From contig NZ_NETK01000001.1 in assembly GCF_002343915.1 (NCBI RefSeq), positions 10,316,001 through 10,380,000 of the forward strand: a stretch of DNA of 64,000 nucleotides, given 5' to 3'. Under the pieces are notes generated by a model. That model saw only the letters and a program-made list of their open reading frames with translations, was not told the origin of the DNA and did no database searches. The stretch's first letter is position 1, and the number at the start of each line of letters is the position of its first letter. Of this stretch, positions 59,409 through 64,000 are shown in pieces. The stretch is from Nannocystis exedens. GTDB taxonomy: Bacteria > Myxococcota_A > Polyangia > Nannocystales > Nannocystaceae. Made by a program: the position numbers and the translations under genes.

Positions 59409-61388
59409 ATGTCTCGCATGCGCCTCGAGTGGATCGCGATCGCCTCGCTGACGGCGTGTGGGGCGACGCCGACGGCCGACACCTCCGCGGGTCGGCCGGC
59501 GACGGCAAGCCCGGCGCCGCCGGTGACCGCGAGCGAGCCGACGAGCGCCGAGCCGTCGGCGCCGCCGGTCGCGGCAGCCGTCCCGGCCGCGCCGCGGCCG
59601 TTGCCGACCGCGGCGGACGCGGGCGAGTGCCCGGCGGCCGACGATCGGGCCTACGGGATCCTGGTGTCGCCGCAGCGGCCGGCGGTCGGGCAACCGATGC
59701 GGGTGCTGGCGGCGACGCTGGCGGGCGAGGAGGCGCTGGCGCTGCGGGTCGAGGGCGGGCCTGCTCCTTCGGACATGCGCTTTTGGACAGGCGCCCCGGC
59801 GGCGGCGCTGGCGACGGTGACGCCGGACAAGGCGGGCGAGCTGGTGATCGTCGCGGGCCGCGGCGGGGTCGGCAAGGCCTGCCTCAAGGTGAAGGTGCGC
59901 GAGCGGGCGGGGCGTGACGCGCCGCCGCCGGCGGGCACGGCGGTGTGGTCGAGCCAGCGCGCGTGGGACAGCGGCGAAGAGGCGCTGTACTCGGCGTGGG
60001 TGCGGGCGCTGTTCCACGCCGAGCCGGGGGTCGATCTGGCGTACACGGCGCTCGACCAGGTGACGCGCGACCCGGCGCGCAACCTCCTCCACGACGCGTA
60101 CGGGTGGGGCGAGGACGCGGCGCCGCAGCAGGGCGGGCTGCACATGCGGCCCGACTGCGCCGACACGCCGTACTTCCTGCGCGCGTACTACAGCTGGAAG
60201 CGGGCGCTGCCGTTCGCGTTCCGCGGCTGCTCGCGCGGCGGGCCGGGCAAGCCGCCGCGCTGCGGCGAGGCGACGTCGAACCTGGCGGCCCCGGCCGGCT
60301 CGGGGCCGCAGCCGGGGCAGCTCGGGGCGGTGCAGCACTTCATGCGCCGCACGCTGGCGTGGGGTGTGCACACCGGCAACGGGCGCGTGGCGCTGGGCGA
60401 CGAGCGCAGCGACCTGTATCCCGTGCGCCTCGATCGCCGCTCGCTGCGGCCGGGCACGGTCTACGCCGATCCATACGGGCACATCCTGGTGCTGGTCGAG
60501 CTGTTCGCCGGCGAGGGCGGGCGCCCGGGGGTGCTGTACGCGGTCGACGGCCAGCCCGACGGCAGCATCACCCGCAAGCGGTTCTGGGAGGGCAACTTCT
60601 TGTGGAACCCGGACCCGCTGCTCGGCGGCTCGGGGTTCAAGAATTTCCGCCCGATCACGATCCGCGACGGCGCGGCCACGCCGCTCGGCGACGCCGAGAT
60701 CGCGGCGCACGCCGACTACGGCGATCTGTCCCAAGAGCAGGGTTCGCTGACGGCGCCGGCGTTCTACGACCGCATGGAGGCGATCATCTCCCCGGGCACG
60801 CGCGACCCGTTCCTCGCGCTCGAGGAGGCGGTGGCGGCGCTGTACGAGCAGGCGCGCGTGCGCGTGACGTCGGTCGGCAACGGCGACGCGTTCTTCAAGC
60901 AGAGCCCGGGGGCGACGATCGCGATGCCGGACGGCTTCGCGGTGTTCGAGACGACGGGCTCGTGGGAGTCGTACTCGACGCCGGCGCGCGACCTGCGGCT
61001 GCTCATCGCCATCGACGTGGTCCGCGGCTTCGCCGACAAGGTGCGGCGCCAGCCGGCGGTGTTCGCGGCGGAGAAGGACCTCGAGGGCGTCGTCCGCCGG
61101 CTCGAAGAGGCGCGCGACAAGCTGCTCGCCGATCCGAAGTTCCGCTTCGAGTACGTGCGCAGCGACGGATCGAAGTGGCCGCTCGGGCTCGGCGAGCTGG
61201 TGGCGCGCGCGCGCGCGCTCGAGGTCGCCTACAACCCCAACGACTGCCCGGAGCACCGCTGGGGCGCGCCGGCCGGCAGCGAGGAGGCGAAGACCTGCTC
61301 GCGGCGGGCGCCGGCCGAGCAGCAGACGAAGATGGAGCGCTACCGGGAGTGGTTCTCGGCCCGCAAGCGTCCGGCGCGCGGGACCTGA
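59409..61388 (+). CDS. large lipoprotein, function unknown
   Basis: 659 residues from the ATG at 59409. The signal MSRMRLEWIAIASLTAC ends in lipobox LTAC, followed by an Ala/Pro/Ser linker to about residue 75. A small beta domain near 80-165 is followed by a large domain with FHAEPGVDLAYTALDQVTRD, PYFLRAYYSWKRALPF, YADPYGHILVLVELF and FKNFRPITIRDGA. The His in GHILVLVE hints at an NlpC/transglutaminase-like fold, but I cannot confirm a catalytic set. Repeat units at 59757-59798 encode part of the small domain. Confidence 0.7.
   Translation: MSRMRLEWIAIASLTACGATPTADTSAGRPATASPAPPVTASEPTSAEPSAPPVAAAVPAAPRPLPTAADAGECPAADDRAYGILVSPQRPAVGQPMRVLAATLAGEEALALRVEGGPAPSDMRFWTGAPAAALATVTPDKAGELVIVAGRGGVGKACLKVKVRERAGRDAPPPAGTAVWSSQRAWDSGEEALYSAWVRALFHAEPGVDLAYTALDQVTRDPARNLLHDAYGWGEDAAPQQGGLHMRPDCADTPYFLRAYYSWKRALPFAFRGCSRGGPGKPPRCGEATSNLAAPAGSGPQPGQLGAVQHFMRRTLAWGVHTGNGRVALGDERSDLYPVRLDRRSLRPGTVYADPYGHILVLVELFAGEGGRPGVLYAVDGQPDGSITRKRFWEGNFLWNPDPLLGGSGFKNFRPITIRDGAATPLGDAEIAAHADYGDLSQEQGSLTAPAFYDRMEAIISPGTRDPFLALEEAVAALYEQARVRVTSVGNGDAFFKQSPGATIAMPDGFAVFETTGSWESYSTPARDLRLLIAIDVVRGFADKVRRQPAVFAAEKDLEGVVRRLEEARDKLLADPKFRFEYVRSDGSKWPLGLGELVARARALEVAYNPNDCPEHRWGAPAGSEEAKTCSRRAPAEQQTKMERYREWFSARKRPARGT
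59757..59798. repeat. 14-bp palindromic repeat, 3 units, in lipoprotein CDS
   Basis: Units are 59757 (gggcctgctccttc), 59771 (ggacatgcgctttt) and 59785 (ggacaggcgccccg): 42 nt in frame, encoding PAPSDMRFWTGAP. Confidence 0.75.
60721..60748. repeat. 14-bp palindromic repeat pair, degenerate, in lipoprotein CDS
   Basis: Units are 60721 (gcgatctgtcccaa) and 60735 (gagcagggttcgct). Confidence 0.45.
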
Positions 61389-61475
61389 GCCGTCGATCGA
61401 GCGCAGTCGCCGGCTGTCGCAGCGATCGCGTCGGGGACGGTCCGCAGGGCGTGCGCGCCCGGACAGCTGGCCGGA

Positions 61476-61919
61476 TCAGGCGGCGGCGTCGCGCGGCGGG
61501 CGGACGACGAGGACGCTGCAGGGCGCGTGGTTGACGACGCGCGCGGCGGTGGTGCCGAGCAGGCGATCGAGGGTGTCGAAGCCGTGGCTGCCGAGGACGA
61601 TGAGGTCGGCGCCGATGGCGTCGGCGATGTCGCAGATCACCTGGGCGGGTCGGCCGAGGCGGACGTGGATCTCGCCGGGGAACGCGACCGTGAGGGAGCC
61701 TCGCAAGCTCCGCAGGTCGTGGTGCGCGAGCTCCACCAGGCGCGAGCCGAGCTCCTCGCCGCTGAGCGACCAGGCCTCGACGGGCATGCCGAGCGGGACG
61801 TTGACGGCCCGGCAGAGATCGAGGGCGGCGCCATGGCTGGCGGCGAGCTCCGCGGCCTGGCGGAGGACGAGGTCGGTCCGCGGGGACCCGTCGAGGGCGG
61901 CGAGGATGCGGGTGTACAT
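61476..61919 (-). CDS. universal stress protein (UspA family)
   Basis: 147 residues. ILAALDGSPRTDLVLRQAAELA, IGADLIVLGSHGFDTLDRLLGTTAARVVNHAPCSVLVVRP is the Usp fold with the ATP-binding G-2x-G-9x-G(S/T) motif represented by GSHGFDTLDRLLGTTA. It probably binds ATP. Divergent from the CBS-domain gene by 76 bp, a pairing often seen with energy-sensing proteins. Confidence 0.92.
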   Translation of the reverse strand: MYTRILAALDGSPRTDLVLRQAAELAASHGAALDLCRAVNVPLGMPVEAWSLSGEELGSRLVELAHHDLRSLRGSLTVAFPGEIHVRLGRPAQVICDIADAIGADLIVLGSHGFDTLDRLLGTTAARVVNHAPCSVLVVRPPRDAAA

Positions 61920-61995
61920 GCGCGGCGAATTTTAGATCGTCGGCGCGAGGTTGTTCACCTTTTCCGTGCGCGCGGGAGAGCGTAGCCTCCCGGCC

Positions 61996-62421
61996 ATGGT
62001 CGACCATTCCACCCCGGTCCGCGACGTGATGACGCCGGCCCCGATCACCATCGGACGCGCTCAGACGCTGTCCGACGCGGCCCGGCGGATGCACGAGCAC
62101 CACATCCGTCACCTGCCCGTGCTCGAGGGCGGGTACCTGTTCGGGATCCTCAGCGAGCGAGACATCGACCTCATCGAGAGCCTGCGGGACGTCGACCCCG
62201 ACGCGGTCAAGGTCGAGGAGGCGATGACGCAGGACCCGTACCGCGTCGGCCCCGACGTGACGGTGGGCGAAGTGGTACGGACGATGGCCGCGCACAAGTA
62301 CGGCTCGGCGGTGGTGATGCACGAGGGCCGCGTGGCCGGGATCTTCACCACGGTCGACGCCCTGAACCTGCTGGCCGCGGTCCTGGCGCCCGCCGCCGCG
62401 CCGCAGGCCAAGGGTGTATGA
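61996..62421 (+). CDS. tandem CBS domain protein
   Basis: 141 residues from the ATG at 61996. There are two CBS domains: VRDVMTPAPITIGRAQTLSDAARRMHEHHIRHLPVLEGGYLFGILSERDI and VEEAMTQDPYRVGPDVTVGEVVRTMAAHKYGSAVVMHEGRVAGIFTTVDAL. It likely binds adenine nucleotides and modulates a partner. It is followed at 28 bp by the response-regulator gene and may share its transcript. Confidence 0.92.
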   Translation: MVDHSTPVRDVMTPAPITIGRAQTLSDAARRMHEHHIRHLPVLEGGYLFGILSERDIDLIESLRDVDPDAVKVEEAMTQDPYRVGPDVTVGEVVRTMAAHKYGSAVVMHEGRVAGIFTTVDALNLLAAVLAPAAAPQAKGV

Positions 62422-62449
62422 TGCGCCCGCGCCGGGGTTCGGGGCGAAC

Positions 62450-63163
62450 ATGAGCGGGCTGATTCTCATCGTCGAAGACGAACGCGATCTGGTGGCGACC
62501 CTCGAGTACGCGCTCGAGCGCGAGGGCTTCCGCACCCGGTCGGCCTACACCGGTCGGCAAGCGCTCGAGATCGCGGTCACCGAGCCGGCGCCCGACCTCG
62601 TGCTGCTCGACCTGATGCTGCCCGACATGTCCGGCACGCAGGTCTGCCAGCAGCTCCGCGCCGGCGAGCGCACGCGGGCGATGCCGGTGATCATGATGAC
62701 GGCCAAGGCCGAGGAGGTCGATCGCGTGGTCGGCTTCGAGGTCGGCGCCGACGACTACGTGGTCAAGCCGTTCAGCCTGCGCGAGCTGATGCTGCGGATC
62801 CGGGCGGTGCTGCGGCGCAAGGCCCCGGCCGAGACGACTCTGGCGCCGACGCCGTACGGCCGGCTCCGCGTCGACATGGACGGCCACCGCGTGTGGGTCG
62901 ACGAGGGCGAGGTCACGCTGACGGCGCTCGAGTTCCGCCTGCTGACGACGCTGATCGCCCGCCGCGGCCGGGTCCAGACCCGCGACGCGCTGCTCGCCGA
63001 CGTGTGGGGCGTGCAGCCGGGGCTGACGACGCGCACGGTCGACACGCACGTCCGCCGCCTGCGCAAGAAGCTCGGCGACATCGCCGACTACGTGCAGACG
63101 CTGCGCGGGGTCGGCTACCGCTTCACGACCGACCTGCGCGCGGCCGAGGACGACGAACCGTGA
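62450..63163 (+). CDS. OmpR/PhoB-type response regulator
   Basis: 237 residues from the ATG at 62450. Receiver: LIVEDERDL, LVLLDLMLPDMSG (Asp acceptor), IMMTAKAEE and YVVKPFSLREL. Winged-helix DNA-binding domain: LTALEFRLLTTLIARRGRVQTRDALLADVWG and TRTVDTHVRRLRKKLG. Phosphate-regulator-like by sequence, but the regulon is unknown. The stop overlaps the GTG of the kinase gene (GTGA). Confidence 0.93.
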   Translation: MSGLILIVEDERDLVATLEYALEREGFRTRSAYTGRQALEIAVTEPAPDLVLLDLMLPDMSGTQVCQQLRAGERTRAMPVIMMTAKAEEVDRVVGFEVGADDYVVKPFSLRELMLRIRAVLRRKAPAETTLAPTPYGRLRVDMDGHRVWVDEGEVTLTALEFRLLTTLIARRGRVQTRDALLADVWGVQPGLTTRTVDTHVRRLRKKLGDIADYVQTLRGVGYRFTTDLRAAEDDEP

Positions 63164-64000
63164 GGCTCGACGTCCGCGGCAAGCTGTTCCTCGTCTCGGT
63201 CCTGCTGGTGTTGTCGGTCGTGCTGGTGGCCGGCGGCTACCTCGAGGGCCAGATCCGCGAGTGGGCCCACGGCCGCGCCGAGGCCGAACTGCTGGCCCAG
63301 GCGCGGGTCGCCCGGGTCGCGCTGGCCTACGACGACGCGCCCGCCGACGCGGTCGCCGACCAACTCGGCGCGGCAAGCGGCGCGCGGGTGACGATCATCG
63401 ACGCGTCGGGCAAGGTGCTCGGCGACTCCGAGATCGCGGAGGGCGAGCTGGCGACCGTCGACTCGCACAGCGACCGCCCCGAGGTCGTCGCCGCGGTCGC
63501 CGAGGGCGAGGGCCGGGCGGTCCGCTACAGCGCGACGCTCGGCACCGACATGATGTACATCGCGGTGCCGTTCACGGCCGGCGCGGTGACGGGCACGGTC
63601 CGCGTCGCCCGCCCGCTCGAGGAGATGGACGCGGCGGTGCGTCGCCTGCGGATCGCGCTCGGGATCGCCGGCCTGCTCAGCCTCGCCGGCGCGGTGGTGC
63701 TGAGCGGCCTGGCGTCGCACTTCCTGGCCCGCACGCTGCGCACGCTGGTCGAGGACGCGCGCCGGGCGGTCGACGGCGAGGAGCCGCGCGTGCCCGCCGA
63801 GCCGGTCGACGAGCCGGGGATGATCGGCTCGCTCAACCGCATGGCGGCCGAGCTCGAGACGACGGTGGGGATGCTGGCGGCCGAGCGCAGCCGCTTCGAG
63901 GCGGTGCTCGAGAGCATGGACGAGGGCGTGGTCGCGGTCGACCAGGCGCAGCAGCTGACCCTGATCAACCGCGCGGCGCTCGGGTTGCTCAGCCTGTCGA
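63160..64000 (+). CDS. PhoR-like sensor histidine kinase, N-terminal part (runs off window)
   Basis: The GTG at 63160 overlaps the regulator stop, and the frame is open to the end of the window (about 280 residues). A membrane segment (LFLVSVLLVLSVVLVAGGYL), a periplasmic sensor of about 125 residues, a second membrane segment (LGIAGLLSLAGAVVLSGLASHFLA), a HAMP linker and the start of a PAS domain (FEAVLESMDEGVVAVDQAQQLTLIN) are present. The kinase core lies outside. It is the cognate sensor of the regulator upstream. Confidence 0.9.
   Translation, partial: MRLDVRGKLFLVSVLLVLSVVLVAGGYLEGQIREWAHGRAEAELLAQARVARVALAYDDAPADAVADQLGAASGARVTIIDASGKVLGDSEIAEGELATVDSHSDRPEVVAAVAEGEGRAVRYSATLGTDMMYIAVPFTAGAVTGTVRVARPLEEMDAAVRRLRIALGIAGLLSLAGAVVLSGLASHFLARTLRTLVEDARRAVDGEEPRVPAEPVDEPGMIGSLNRMAAELETTVGMLAAERSRFEAVLESMDEGVVAVDQAQQLTLINRAALGLLSLS

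Overview
The window reads as a chromosome segment of a very high G+C myxobacterium (Myxococcota). The evidence is the near-total G/C third codon positions, eukaryotic-type Ser/Thr kinases fused to TPR arrays or to a sigma-54 activator, paired myxobacterial-type outer-membrane beta-barrel proteins, many short lipoproteins and a cysteine-rich ferrochelatase. A Nannocystis/Haliangium-like lineage is my best guess, but that is inference. I saw no rRNA, tRNA, insertion sequence, prophage or CRISPR array.

Layout. 1-6.4 kb: end of an AI-2E family permease, a kinase/TPR/GAF/sigma-54 activator fusion, a small lipoprotein. 6.7-10.4 kb (minus): two outer-membrane barrel proteins and FtsY. 10.7-19.3 kb (plus): SMC, a dienoyl-CoA-reductase-like SDR, a KefB-type antiporter and an NhaD/CitM-type carrier. 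19.5-29.4 kb: alpha/beta hydrolase, leucyl/phenylalanyl-tRNA-protein transferase with a repetitive tail, a beta-propeller amidohydrolase, a Cys-rich lipoprotein, HAD hydrolase, nucleotidyltransferase, HD hydrolase, and an EVE/CYTH gene pair. 29.7-31.6 kb: ferrochelatase and a phosphopantetheinyl transferase. 31.9-41.5 kb (all minus): trpS, a small protein, a receiver protein, tryptophanase, a GAF histidine kinase, TrpB2 and a Na+/amino-acid symporter. I read this stretch as a tryptophan/indole neighbourhood, with the kinase and tryptophanase genes translationally coupled. 41.6-48.1 kb: lipoproteins, a DciA-like protein, an aminotransferase, a glycosyltransferase and a PilZ protein. 48.6-54.3 kb: two convergent kinase-TPR receptors. 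54.5-64 kb: rhomboid protease, MtfA-like peptidase, serA with a CbiX-like gene, a large lipoprotein, UspA, a CBS protein and a PhoB/PhoR-like two-component pair that runs off the end.

The most unusual feature is a dispersed repeat family found at about 40 loci, roughly 150 units by eye. Each unit is 14 bp: a 10-bp palindromic core close to GGACATGTCC (variants RRRCATGYYY, GGACAGGT) plus a 4-nt spacer, often TTCA, TCGA, CGAA or CGAG. Units follow each other at exactly 14 bp in runs of two to seven. They lie in intergenic gaps, at gene ends where they supply stop or start codons, and inside genes, where three units make 42 nt (14 codons) and keep the frame. Several neighbouring units have matched base changes that preserve long perfect hairpins. 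I do not recognise this as a described repeat family. A second, unrelated set of about 25-bp GGCCC/GGGCC palindromes lies upstream of the barrel genes and near the tryptophanase gene.
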